Notes under the pieces: model-generated | The model's input: the letters and a program-made list of their open reading frames with translations, nothing else | Database searches by the model: none | Told to the model about the DNA's origin: nothing | Origin: Voacanga thouarsii | Lineage: Eukaryota; Streptophyta; Magnoliopsida; Gentianales; Apocynaceae | Direction: 5' to 3' | Length of the DNA: 64,000 bases | NCBI GenBank assembly: GCA_026120185.1 | Contig: JANUWF010001050.1 | Coordinates: 434,001 to 498,000, forward strand | Shown: positions 24,123 to 36,399 of the stretch, piece by piece | Layout of the letters: each line of letters begins with the position of its first letter | Numbering within the stretch: position 1 is the first letter of the stretch | Program-made: the position numbers and the translations under genes

Positions 24123-24745
24123 ATGTATTGTACAGCTTCAAATAGAAAAAAAAATAATATTGAACTTCAATCATGCAAACCAATTTACACGTAGCGAAAA
24201 AATAAAATGAAATCCACGCAATAAAATTACTCGTATGTAATTAAACGGTTTAGGAAATGAAAGAAAAATTCGTTACATTTGAGAATGCAACTTTTAAAAT
24301 TTTTTCACCCACACAGAACCCTTCCATAAATTCGTTCAATCATGAAACACCAAAATTCTAAGTGTAGGAATTTTTCTAATATTGATCCACATGAGGATGT
24401 ACTCAAGAATCATCAAAATTTTATGTTAGAAAAATTTATTGGTGGCTAGGGATTTATTTTGTTCAAAAATGAAAAGAAAACTTTTTCTGTACGTTTTTCC
24501 TGTGTGCAAAACAAAGAACAATTTCTCTGTGTTTTTGTACAAAGTCTCCACTGCCTTATCTTTCAAAGGAGACATACGGAGTAGGGGTGGTAATATTGAA
24601 CATGACACGAAAACAACACGATTATAGCAGATTAGAGTTGAGATTTTGCGGGTTTGGGTCAAAACAGATCGATCCATTTAACTTTAAACATATTCGAGTC
24701 ATAAACGGGCTCAACTCGTCTCTATCCGTTTCAACCCACGAAGCT

Positions 24746-24919
24746 CATTTAACTTTTTTTTAATACTTATATTTAATACTTTTTGGTAATACCTTACAAA
24801 TTAAACTAAAGAAAATTAGATAGTTTAATTTCCATTTAACTTTTTTTTAATACTTATATTTAATACTTTTTTGTAATACCTTACAAATTAAACTAAAGAA
24901 AATTAGATAATTTAATTTT
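24746..24919. repeat. 87-bp tandem duplication inside the hAT MITE
   Basis: Two consecutive units, 24746-24832 and 24833-24919, each starting catttaactttttttt, nearly identical (a few single-base differences such as ttggta versus tttgta). Confidence 0.85.
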
Positions 24920-25090
24920 TTTACATGAATTAATTGAATTAAATTTTATTATATGAATTAATTGAATTGTTTGTGTGTCTATTTTGTTTAATTATATGAG
25001 ACCTCTTAAGAAAAATAAATGATGTTAATTTGGCTATTTGCTTAATATATGGTAAACGAATCATTCTTAATTAATTATTATTTAGTGTCT

Positions 25091-25126
<36 letters not shown>
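25091..25126. repeat. Palindromic ATA/TAT trinucleotide repeat
   Basis: An (ATA)n run immediately followed by an (ATT)n run, able to fold on itself. It lies in the hAT MITE. Confidence 0.8.
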
Positions 25127-26119
25127 CAATACCTTTTAGTTGGAGAAAATAATTTCTTGAACAATTTAATTTTATTGCAAAACTACATTTGATTAGATTT
25201 TTAAGATTAAATCTTATGAATTTATTGAGATCTCTAGATATTTAGTTAGATGATTTGTTGTTTTATTGGTTATTTATGACTTTATGGGCTGTTTAGTTTT
25301 TTAAATTTTATATAATTTGATTTTTTAAAATTTTTTGTGTAATGAGTGGATAGATTGACAAGTTTAGTAGATATTCGGGTTGGCGAGTTTAGTAATTATT
25401 TATTTAATTTTTGTGTCTAATCGTATCAATCTGTTTTATAACGCGAACATGACACGAAAATAAATAGATTGACACGATATGACACGTTTATTAATCGGAT
25501 CGTGTTTAAGTTGGCATGTCGTGTATAATTATCCCAAATTGACACGACTCGCCAACATGAACATAACATGATTGCTATCCCTATTACAGAGCATATAGAT
25601 TTTGTTTCCTAATTCTTTTAGGAAACAATAATTTAGTTTTTCAATTATGGGCCTTTAGGATTTAAGAATTGCAATTAGACCCCGAATTATAACATATTTA
25701 TAATTCACCCAAAAAGAATTTAGTAATTACAATTCAACCTCAAATAATTATAACACTTTATAATTAGCCCATAATAATTATTTATTCTCACAAATTAACC
25801 TCATAATATTATTTAATAATATATTAAGTACCAATTCCTCTATTATGTGAGCTATTAGGTTTTCTAGTCAATAGCCAATATGAATTAATTCTAATCGCTG
25901 TAGAATTAATAATTGTTAATAATTAGAATTAATTTATTAATTCTAATTAAGATTAATTTATTAATTTTTTAATTAATAAATTCATATTTAGCAAATCAAG
26001 AGCGACATTTAGGATGACTACCCAAAGTCCAGAAAGTCAAGTGACTTGACATGAATTGTTTAATAGTAAAATATCAGTAACACTATATATTGTGTTAGAA
26101 ACTTTATCTATCAGTTATA

Positions 26120-26123
<4 letters not shown>

Positions 26124-26158
<35 letters not shown>
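26124..26158. repeat. AT dinucleotide microsatellite
   Basis: Long uninterrupted AT run in the copia LTR near its 5' end. Confidence 0.9.
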
Positions 26159-26161
<3 letters not shown>

Positions 26162-26260
26162 CAAAATGATTAATTAAACTGAAAGGCAAAGAATGTCTTT
26201 TATTAATTAATGTGCAAAATACATTGTATGAATAATTGGCTCTAGAGTAAAACTCTAACA

Positions 26261-28136
26261 AAAAAATTCAAATCCGAATAAGAATTTAAATGCATAGAAA
26301 TTTGCCACTTTTGAGAGCCTCCAAAAGAGAGAGAAAATAAAGATCCTCTGATCAGACATGAGCTTTGTAGAAAATTGAAATAAGAGATTCGTGAGGAAAT
26401 TAGTCAGGCGCGTTATCAAAATTAACCGAAAAAGAAACAGAAGAAATTGGGGGCAAAAAAAAAAAACTCGTATTAGATATACATAGCTCGAAGTCCATTT
26501 AAAAGATGAGTGCAATTTGATTAAGGCTATGCAAACTTGTGGTTCCTTTCCAATCTGATTGATCATTGTGATCGTTGCAACTGGAATCAAAGTATCTTGA
26601 GCTTAAGAAATTAAAGAACAAAACTTGGAAAATTTCGAGCAATGAATGGACGCGGTTCTTCCAATTGCAGTGCTGTCAATGATTATTAGGAGCTTTGATC
26701 GCATTTTTAGTTTTCGGCAACTATTTCAGAAACAAAAAGTGAAAGTTCAATAGATCGGTAGCACAGAAATCATGCTGCGGAACTATCTTAGCCCATCTGA
26801 GTGGCATATACATGCTCATGGGAACCATGCCGGCAATCATGGACGAGGATGATGGAGAAAAGGAAGAAAGGGTTGTTGCAATGGTGAAAGACGACAAAGA
26901 GGAGGATTTGAATCCGGCAGTAATGGAAACGAAGCTCGAAATAGGATCATCTAATAATAGGATTTTCGATGGACTAATTGCGGATGGATTTGGTTTCATT
27001 AATAGCGTAAACTGGAAGGCAAATAAAAAGGGGATTGACTCTAGAAAGAAGAAGTTGAATAGTAAAAACATGATTTTACCCTTAATTTTTTTATAGATTG
27101 GAGTGTTAATCATTGGTCAATTGATAGGAGGATAAGATCTGAACAATCAAAAAATTCGAAAAATTATTTTGCGCTTTTTTTTAGTTGGAGAACAAAAGTA
27201 AGATTTCGTAATAATTCGAGAGTCATCAGAATGGTTTGCCTATATATAAATGTACATGATTAAATATAATGCTTGACACTTGGTAAGTTGAAAGAGTTGC
27301 GGAGAGTGAAATTGCATGGATTTTTTTTTTCCTTCCTCCTCTTTTGATTACATATATTACAAATTCATTTTTAACAATAAATGTAATATAAAATTTTAAC
27401 AATGTAATTTATGAAAATTAAGTTCATACAACTATTTTTTAAAATGTAAATAATATAAAGGTAGAAAAGGCACTTATAAGCTGCTTAGGGGCGAAAGGCA
27501 TAGAAGGAGACAAAAAGGGCAAAAGCATAGAATTAAGTTCATTATTGCCAACTTATCATTTTTTTCGCTTATCTAATCAAAATGTTTTAATTTTTTATGC
27601 TAGTCTAATATGTTTATATTTTTAGAGAAATAGTAAATACTTCTAATGCAAAAAAGACTGTAAAGAATGCTCAATTTTTCATGCTTGTGCCCCAGTTAAA
27701 TGAATTTTTTTCAACTAATTCATTTGGTCCAAAAGGTAACAGTAATATTTTAAAGTCCTTTGGACAAAATATGCCAATCACCCTTAAACTTTCACATATT
27801 TTGATTTTCACACTCGAATTTTAAAATATATAATTTTAATCCTTGAATATTTAAAATACCTAAAAAAATAGTCATTTCGTCAATTGAAACTATTAAGTGA
27901 TCACGGAAGTTTATCCTTGAACTATGGACAAAAATACTTTGGACAAAATATGCCAACCACCCTTACACTTTCACATATTTTGATTTTCATACTCGAATTT
28001 TAAAATGTATGATTTAACACATGACGATTTAAAACACTTAAAAAATAATCATTTCATCAATTGAAACTATTAAGTGCTCATGGAAGTTCATCCCACGGCT
28101 CTCACATAACTTGTTTTATAGGTATTTTCATCCATT
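26261..28136. other. Intergenic DNA left of the copia nest
   Basis: No gene confirmed. At 26812-27096 a + frame of 94 codons is acidic at its N-terminal half and basic later; the opposite strand is open for 130 codons over the same place. Neither has a recognised domain. 27340-27750 is AT-rich. 27758-28101 is a duplicated repeat described separately. Confidence 0.3.
27758..28101. repeat. Direct duplication with a 179-bp step
   Basis: The block beginning ctttggacaaaatatgcc occurs at 27758 and again at 27937, with close similarity through 'actattaagtg' and 'ggaagtt'. A diverged inverted copy lies at 49797-49942, on the other side of the nested copia elements. Probably an uncharacterised dispersed repeat. 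Confidence 0.7.
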
Positions 28137-28141
28137 CATAA

Positions 28142-28627
28142 TGTTAGGGAAAGGCCCTAGGAACAAACCAAAACTTCAATGGCAAAATCATACAAGACGA
28201 CAATAAAGAAATAATAACGAAAATAATGCGAAGAAAAAATAAATAACGAGAAAAGAAATAAGAGAGAGACATAAGAACTTACATGGTTCGGTCAAATGAC
28301 CTACATCCACGGGCGGAGATGAAACAAAACTTTACTATGAAAAAGACAATTTACAAAGCTTTAGAAAAGTATTCCTAAGTCACTAAACACCAATAATACA
28401 AAACAAAAGAACCTCAAAAGAAACAAAACTTAAACGAGCTAGAAGAACTCTTGTTAGTGTTGTGTTGTTACAAAGCTAAACAAGGCCTTATATTTATAAG
28501 GCTTCAAAGGAGGGCTATTATTGTTGATATCTAGCTATTATTGTTGGTATCCGATGTGGGACACCTTCATGAATGGATTGCCCACCGATGTGGGACATAC
28601 CCACATGGATGCAAGGCATCCATAACA
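28142..28627 (-). repeat. 3' LTR of the outer copia element
   Basis: 486 bp, TGTTAGGGAAAGG...CATCCATAACA on the + strand, i.e. TGTTATGG...CCCTAACA in element orientation. It is similar along its length to 48834-49286. The polypurine tract AAGGTGGAGAT (- strand) abuts its 5' boundary. Confidence 0.9.
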
Positions 28628-28639
28628 AATCTCCACCTT

Positions 28640-31604
28640 AACTTGCATCCTAAACTCAAATATAATAATTTTACTCCACCTTCTCCATAAAAGTCCAAAA
28701 ACCATAGATCATGAATAGTGAACGCCAATCAAGTCCAGACTCTGCTTGAACTTGAAGACGGGAAGAGGCTTCGTAGACATGTCAGCATGATTATCTTTAG
28801 TATTAATCTTCTGAACAAAGACTTTCTTCTCAACAATAATATCTCGAATGAAGTGAAACTTCACATCAATATGCTTTGTCCTCTCATGATATATCTGATC
28901 TCTAGTTAAATGTATAGCACTTTGACTTTCACAGTAAATTGTAATTATGTCTTTATGCAGATTGAGCTCATCAAATAAACCTTTCCACCACAAAGCTTCT
29001 TTGATTACCTCGGTCAAAGTTATATATTCTGCATCCATAGTTGACAAGGCCACTACATGTTGTAAGCTAGCTTTCCAACTAACTGTACAACCTCTAATGC
29101 AAAATATATAGTTAGTAAATGATCTTCTTCTGTCAAGATTTCTGGCGTAGTCAGAATCCACAAAACCAACCAAAATATTGTTACTTCTTCCAAACTCCAA
29201 ACAAGTATCTGAAGTGCCTCGCAAGTATCTAAGAATCCATTTTACGGCTTGCCATTGTGCTTTTCAAGGACAAGACATATATCTGCTAACCACACTAACT
29301 GCTTGTGAAATATCCGGACGAGTACAAACTATTGCATACATTATACTGTCGATTGCTCTGGAATATGGAACCCATGACATACAATCTTCCTCTTCACTTG
29401 ACTGTGGTGGCTGAGTAACTAAAAGTTTAAAATGACTTGCAAAAAGAGTACTTACAGGTTTTGCATTTTTCATGCCAAATCTCTCCAAAACTTTCTCAAT
29501 GTAATTTTTTTGAGTTAGGTATAACTTTCCAAGAGCTCGATCTCTCTTGATCTCCATGCCAAGAATCTTTTTAGCTGCTTCCAAATCTTTCATCTCAAAT
29601 TCACTCTTTAACTATCTCTTCAAGATATCGATTTCTACCAGACTCTTAGCAACAATGAGCAGCAAACAAATGAAAGAACCATCATGTAACTTTCGGAAGT
29701 AAACACAGCTATCGTACATGCTCCTTGAATAACTACGACTCAACATAAAAGAGTCAAATCTCTTATACCACTGTCTTGGTGACTACTTCATTCTATACAA
29801 GGATTTCTTCAAAAGGCAAACATGGTCTTCTTTTCCTTTAATTTTAAATCCCTCAAGTTGCTTCATGTAAATTTGTTCCTCAAGATTACCATGCAGGAAG
29901 GCTGTCTTAACGTCAAGTTACTCTAATTCCAAATTATACATAGCAACTAAAGTAAGTAAAACATAGATAGAGTTATGTTTAACAACAGGTAAAAATACGT
30001 CATTAAAATCAACACCTTGTACCGACTATAGTCCTTTGCAACTAATCTTGCATTGTACCTTTCATCTTTAGCCTCGGAAGTACTCTCATGTTTCTTGAAG
30101 ACCTATTTGCAACCAAAAAGTTTCTTTTCCAAAGACGGCTTTACAAGAACCCAAGTTCCATTCTTATAGAGGGACTCAATTTCTTCATTCATTGCAATCA
30201 ACCACTTAGCTGAATCTTCACATAAAACAACTTCGTTGTAGGTAGACGGTTTACCATCTCTATTTATTTCTTCTGCAACAGACAAAGCATATGCAACTAA
30301 ATTTGTATACCTTTGCAATGGTCGAATCTCCCTTCTTGATCTATTCCTGGCTATAGAATACTCTTCTTCTATATCTTTTTCATCATTGTGAGCTGAATTT
30401 TGCTGAATAGAAGAAGTTAAATTAGAAGGACCAGAACAGCCAACTTCAAGCTCTATAGCTCCTGCGTACCATCTCCATCTGCACAAGAAGAACTAGAAGC
30501 CTCCCTTTTGGAATTTAACATAGACAATTCATCAAATGTAACATCTCTGCTAATTACAAATTTTGGTGATTTGAGATCTGGACACCGCAATGTGTATCCT
30601 TTCACCCCAGAAACATACCCAAGAAAAATATATTTTTTAGCTCTAGGCTCCAATTTTCCATCATTTATATGCATGTATGCCGGACATCCAAAAACTTTCA
30701 AATCAGAGTAATTAACCAAACTTCCTCAAGAGTTTTGAAATCAAGAGTTGCAAAAAGAGAGCGATTGATAATATAACATGCTGTAAAAACTGCCTCTGCC
30801 CAGAAATCTTTTTTCAACCCTACATTTGATATCATACATCGTGCTCTTTCAGAATAGTTCTTTCATACGTTCTGCAATACCGTTTTGTTGGGGCGTCATT
30901 CTTACTGTATGGTGCCAAACAATTCTTTCATTTTTACAAAATTCATTAAATTCTTTGTCACAAAATTCCATGCCATTATTTGTCCACAACCGATTAATCT
31001 ATTTACCTGTCTATTTCTCAATCAAAACTTTTCACTATTTGAAAGTTAGGTAAATATTACTCTTATTCTTTAAAAAATAAAACCAAACTTTCCTTGAATA
31101 ATCATCAATGAAAGTTAGCAAATACCTGACACTACCTTTAGAAGGAACACGAGATGGACCCCAAAGATCTGAATGAATATAATCTAAAGTACCTTTAGTC
31201 CAGTGAATTACTGGTGAGTTGAAGCTGACCTTTTTCTGCTTCCCAAAAATACAGTGCTCACAGAAGTCCAATGCACCGATATTTTGTTCATCTAAAAGGC
31301 CTCTCTTACTCAACATTCGCAGGCCTTTCTCACTTATGTACCCCAAACGCATATGCCACAATTTGGTGATATCAGCATTGAACAAGTTTAATGTAGAAAC
31401 TGCAACAGAACCTGTAACAGTAGTTCCCTACAAAGTATACAAACTACCAGACTTATAACCTTTCATAACAACAAGACTACCTTTACAAACTTTCATAACT
31501 CCACCTTTAGTTGCATATTTACACCAAAGAGCCTCAAGGGTGTCCAAAGAGATGAGATTTTTTTTCAAATCAAGAACATGTCTAGCATTAGTGAGAATCC
31601 TTAC
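28640..31604 (-). pseudogene. Outer copia pol: protease C-end, integrase, RT, RNase H
   Basis: From 31604 downwards on the - strand: the protease tail (NARHVLDLKKNLISL); GAG-pre-integrase and integrase start (31385-31035: [45 protein letters not shown]); the integrase C-terminal part at 30719-30453 (FGCPAYMHI); the RT start at 30300-30103; RT pieces; and an open RNase H at 29224-28709 (VALSTMDAEY, YCESQSAIH, RTKHIDVKFHFIRD). Near 29655-29670 the RT reads FICLLLIVAKS where relatives have YVDD, so the catalytic motif appears to be removed by a small deletion. Stops and frameshifts occur throughout. Confidence 0.8.
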
Positions 31605-31609
31605 AATAC

Positions 31610-33423
31610 TAAAAGTTTAAAATGGCAAAAATTATCAAACTGAAAGCATGCTTACAAAACGAAAAATTTACCTTTGTGATTGATTGACCCTTTTCACACT
31701 GAAGAAGATATCTGTACAAGGATGCTTGAAGCTATTGGATCACATTCTTGTAAACGTCTACTGCATCCCATTCATGCAAAGCCTTTGATCTTCCGAAATG
31801 GTGCCCTGTCCACTGCCAGTGAAAGTTCAAAGTTGTGGGTTTAGCTTAGTCTTTTAGCTTCTGTGAATACTTCACAGAAAATGGGTTTCATCTCTGTGAA
31901 ATGCCAAAAATGAAAAGCCTTCACACTTTGCATGATTTCCTTTCATTTTGTTCCTCCACCAAGAGAGAATAGTCAAATGCATGAAAACAGAAAGCAACCA
32001 TGCTTTATGTTATCCTTCACTAAAAACAACACGGGATTTTTTTTATTTTAATTAATTAATTATATTTTATTTTATTTTACCATTGATTTTATTCATTGGA
32101 CTAGATAAAATTATTTACTCTTAGGTTTGAACACCCATAAATAATAAATCTCAATTACTTATTTTATGGGCTTCATTAAACAACCTAATAAATAATTAAC
32201 AAGTCCAAATTGACCAATATAAAATATCAGACATTTTATCTAATTTATATCTAGATTAATTTTCTAATTATTCAATCTAGGCCTTGGGCCCTGAATAACT
32301 AATTAACCAATTAAATTAGATAAAATATATACTCTCTCTTGAGCCTTTTATTTTATACTAGTCCAATAATAAATTAGACTACTTAAATAAAATAAAATAA
32401 AACCCATAATTATAATGACCAATTCTTTAACCCTAATCTGTCAGGACTTAAGGGCCATTTCGAGGACCAAAAGACACATCACTTTAACTACTAAAATGAC
32501 CAAAACACTCTTACTATATAAATAGCTTTATTTTGCATTTTAAATATTTTCTAAATCACCATAAGGAAATATTGACCCCAAGGATAATGTTGCGTTAGCA
32601 AAGTCTTCGACCTACAGGTGTAATGACTAAAATATCCTTCTATGCATCGTCGTGTATTTAGAGAGAGAGTGTACTAACACCTCTCCAATAGACATATACC
32701 ATCCTTAGACCTCTAATCCAATGATCCATGACTTCTGGAATGTTTTTACTTTCCAAGGGAGTTACCTTAAAGTAAACATTTAAGTTATATTCCCTAGGGC
32801 CCTGGATAATTAAATCATTTGAACAGTTACAAGAAGTGATATAACGTAAAAGTTATCTTATACAAGTCTGTCTTAACTAACTAGTCGCATATACCTAACA
32901 TACAAGTATATCGGTTCCACGACAGAACCTCAATTACAGTATATCAAAGTATATGCTTCTAATTTCGTCAGACCACCAACTTATACTTAAGTGGTAGAAT
33001 ATTAGTCCACGCTGTAGCAGTAATAGTCTGGGTTTCTTTTAAATAGCACTTTTAAAAACCACTATTACATGTTATGTTCTACGTATTCGAAATACGCTCA
33101 TACTATGAAGTGAGTGGACTACTCACTAACTAAAAGTAAACCATTCTCCATTTGGAATTTATAACACAATAACTTATACATGATGATATTCTCATTCTTA
33201 TCAATCAGTTAAGAACAAACATTTATGTATTAAATAACCCGTGATCCATACATTACTGTGAAAGACCACTATTCACATGGATCACTTACTTAAACACAAT
33301 GGGTCATTTCCAAACGAAAATTGTATACAAATAAAATGTAAATTCACAAACAAATTTTGAGAATAAATTCTTTTATTAATAAATTACATCAGAAAATTAG
33401 TCTATAGGGCATATATTCCAACA
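31610..33423 (-). repeat. 3' LTR of the inner copia
   Basis: 1814 bp; in element orientation it starts TGTTGGAATATATGCCC and ends AAACTTTTA. It is followed on the high-coordinate side by the polypurine tract AAGTGAGAGAT (- strand). Confidence 0.9.
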
Positions 33424-33429
33424 ATCTCT

Positions 33430-36395
33430 CACTTGCACTTTAAGACTAAGAAAGCTCGTAGTTGCTTACCCCTATGGCGTCTAAGTGTCTCTTGAAGACT
33501 CTTTCAGCCAAAGGCTTAGTGAAGGGATTTGCTAGGTTATTCTCCGAGGCTATCTGTTCCACAAAGATTTCCTGTCTCTAAATGAAATCTCGGATCAGGT
33601 GGAACTTCCTCTGAATGTGTTTCCCCTTCTTGTGGTTTCTGGGTTCTTTGGATTGCGAGACTACTCCAGAGTTGTCGCAATATACTACAATTGGTCTGTC
33701 CATGTGTGGCACAATTCTAAGTTTTGAAAAGAACTTCCGAAGCCAGACTTGCTTCCTTGGATGCTTCCGAAAGCTGCCACATACTCAGCTTCCATGATAC
33801 TCCTCCATAAAACAGCTCCTCCAGATAAGTTGAAGACATATCCACTTGTGAATTTTCTCTTATCCTTATCTGTCTAGAAATATGAGGCTGTTATCCAATA
33901 GGAACCAAGTCGTCAGCCTTGTAAACCAACATATAATCTTTCGTACCATTGAGGTACTTGAGAATATGTTTTATAGCTTGCCAATGAATCTTCCCAGAAT
34001 TTGACTGATATTTGCTAACTAAACTTACGGTAAAGCATATATCTGGTCTAGTACACAGCATGACGTACATGAGACTTCCCACAACCGAAGTATAGGGAAT
34101 CCTACTTATTCTGTCTTTTTCCTCTTGAGACTTATTTCAGTCCTTAGAATAAAAAGACAACCTATGTCTGCAAGGGATTAGAGCTCACTTGCATGAGTCC
34201 ATACTAAACTTGGCCAACATCTTGTCAATATATGTTGTTTGCGTTGGGTATCTCTCACGCATATCATATATGGCGCAGTAGAAAAATAAAACGAGATACC
34301 ATCCTAAAATCCGCATATGTGTGGAAAACAAGACATATAGAAAGCAAAGGTAACAACTTTTTACTTTTCTTTGATCGTCTGAAGAACAAAATTTTTTCTT
34401 CTTCAAGTCGAGGTGCGATCCAGCAATCCTTTTAAACACCACGAGAGTTAAACATCCAACCACTATAATCACAGTGTATGATTATCTCTAACAGAAATCC
34501 ACACGGAGGATGACACTCAAGCACTAAGATATTTATGTGCTAGCATAAACAAGATGGCAGCTAGGGTTAGGTTGCAAGAACCACAAGAGAGAGAAAAGGG
34601 ATAGATCGTGCGTTGCTAGGGTTGGAGTTGTTTCGTATCTTACACATGTCTTAGGGTTTCGTGTGTATATCCTATATAACATGAAAATCCTGCTGAAAAA
34701 TCCTCCATCTAAGAATTCTAAAATAGTTAGAATTCCCTAATTGTAATTGGAAATATCAAATTCTCATAATTATAATTTTGACCATAAATTATAACTAATT
34801 ATAATTTAACCACAACAACTTTTCTTTCTCGTAATTAACCCCACTATATTATCAAATAACATCTTGAGTATATAATCCTCTATTGTGTGTGACCTATTAA
34901 GTTTTCCAGTCAATTGGTAGCAAACATAAATTAATCCAAACGTCTTTGAGATTAATAATTACAGTGTAGTAGGAATCTCATATCATAATCTCTATCATGA
35001 TTTCCTTAACACAGTGTTGTACTAGAGACTTTATCTAATAGTTATTTTACCCAAAAGTAAACAAAAGAAACTTTAAGATAAATAATACATTTTATTAAAA
35101 TAAAATGTGTCATAAACAACATACAAGTAATTGTCTGTAGGGCATAACACTAACAGTTTGGGATAATCCTAATATTCTCTACTTCATATTTCTAAGAAGC
35201 TTAATCCCAAGAATGTAATTGGCTTCTCCCAAGTCTTTCATACTAAATTGACTAGAAAACCAAACTTTAGTAGATGACAATGTCCCTGCATCATTCCCAA
35301 TGAGTAGAATATCATCTACATATAGGACAAGAGAATTCACATTTATATCTTCTAATTTTCTATACACACATGGTTCATCCTCGTTTTGAATGAAATCGTA
35401 AGACTTTACAGTCTTATCAAAACGAATATTCCATATTCTATATGCCTGCGTAAGTCTATAAATGGACTTCTTAAGCTTGCAAACCATATGTTCCTGGCTT
35501 TTAGCAATAAAACCTTCTGATTAGGACATGTAGATGTTTTCGTTAAGATAACTATTAAGAAATGCCGTCTTGACATCTATTTGCCATATCTCATAGTCGA
35601 AATGATATGTAATGGAAAGAAGGATAAGGTTGGACTTAAGAACTGCTACCGGGGAAAATATTTCATCATAATCGATTCTCTCTTTCTGAGTATATACTTT
35701 CGCCACAAGCCTAACTTTGAAGGTTTCTACCTTCCCATCCGCTCCTCTCTTCCTCTTGTATAGCCACTTACATCCAATAAGTTTTATCCCTTCAGGTGAA
35801 GCTACAAGATCCCAAATTTGATTGAAGTACATAGACTCAATCTCGACTTTCATTGCTTCATGCTATAGATCTGCATCGGCATCAGCAATAGCCTCCTCGT
35901 ATCTAGTAGGATCTTGTTCCTGATGGTTGGAAACCAGCTTGAAAACCACTCATGTCCATCTTTCTAGAACTCTAGATACTTTTCCACTACGACGAAGCTC
36001 TATTTGTACAAGTTTCTTGAGACTGTGCTTCTTTTTATTCCATAATTGGGTCTGAAGAAGTTGATTCCGAAGATAACTTCTTCTCAAGTTCTAACCTTGT
36101 TGAACCTTTAGTGGAAGTACTTTGATCATCTTCCAAGTATCTAGCATTAATACTTACCAGTACTTTCTACTTCTTGGGATGATAAAAGTAACCTCCTTTT
36201 GGATACCCAACAAAAATAGCATAATTCTGATGTTAGTTCTAGCTTGTCTCGCTTGATCAGTGCTTAAGCTGGACAGCCCCATATCCTGAGATGATTTAGG
36301 CTTGGCTTACGCCCAGTCCACATCTCATAGGGTGTCCTAGGTACTGACTTGGAAGACACCAAGTTCAGAATGTATGCCGTTGTTTCCAAGGTATA
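33430..36395 (-). pseudogene. Inner copia integrase C-end, RT and RNase H
   Basis: From 36395: integrase C-terminal part (TLETTAYILNLV, PYEMWTGRKP), the linker, then RT at 35853-35521 (LIGCKWLYKRKRGADGK, VDYDEIFSPVA-like, IWQIDVKTAFLN) and 35487-35179 with an intact YVDD (35311-35322). Interrupted at 35160-34237 by a family B solo LTR. It resumes with TTYIDKMLAKFSMDSCK, SLMYVMLCTRPDICF and the RNase H to 33430, where several stops occur. Gln and Trp are retained at two positions that are stops in the + strand tandem copies. Confidence 0.75.
34242..35155 (-). mobile_element. Solo LTR, copia family B, internally deleted
   Basis: 914 bp; begins TGTTAGTGTTATGCCC at 35155 and ends ATACCCAACG at 34242, flanked by exact gtttg duplications (34237-34241, 35156-35160). 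Relative to the 1722-bp copy at 22289-24010 it lacks about 0.8 kb between 'attaataatt' and 'gtagtaggaatc'. It interrupts the RT of the inner copia. Confidence 0.85.
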
Positions 36396-36399
36396 TCCC

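Larger units (their letters stand above)
24582..25583. mobile_element. Non-autonomous hAT element (MITE-like)
   Basis: Ends are TAGGGGTGGTAAT on the left and, inverted, TAGGGATAGCAAT on the right, the usual TIR type of plant hAT elements. Subterminal ACACG/CGTGT motifs recur at both ends (24600-24620, 25440-25560). Flanking octamers atacggag (24574-24581) and ttacagag (25584-25591) agree at 6 of 8 bases. 1002 bp, no transposase. It contains an 87-bp tandem duplication and a palindromic trinucleotide repeat. Confidence 0.75.
24155..26260 (-). mobile_element. Copia LTR related to family B, with inserted MITE
   Basis: The - strand start TGTTAGAGTTTTACTCTAG at 26260 and the block 25840-26060 resemble family B (22920-23150). 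Near 24190-24210 the string CGTAGCGAAAAAATAAAATG aligns with CGCAGCGGAAAATAAAACGA at the 3' end of family B, placing the left end at about 24155. Runs of A on both sides (left aaaaa, right aaaaa) could be the target duplication but are low complexity. A 1.0 kb hAT-type MITE (24582-25583) interrupts it. Likely a solo LTR. Confidence 0.6.

Noticed and set aside
26721..27113. Overlapping open frames on both strands (130 codons on -, 94 codons on +)
   Set aside because: No recognisable domain and no splice context. Open frames on both strands of a moderately GC region are expected by chance. Mentioned only in the intergenic entry.
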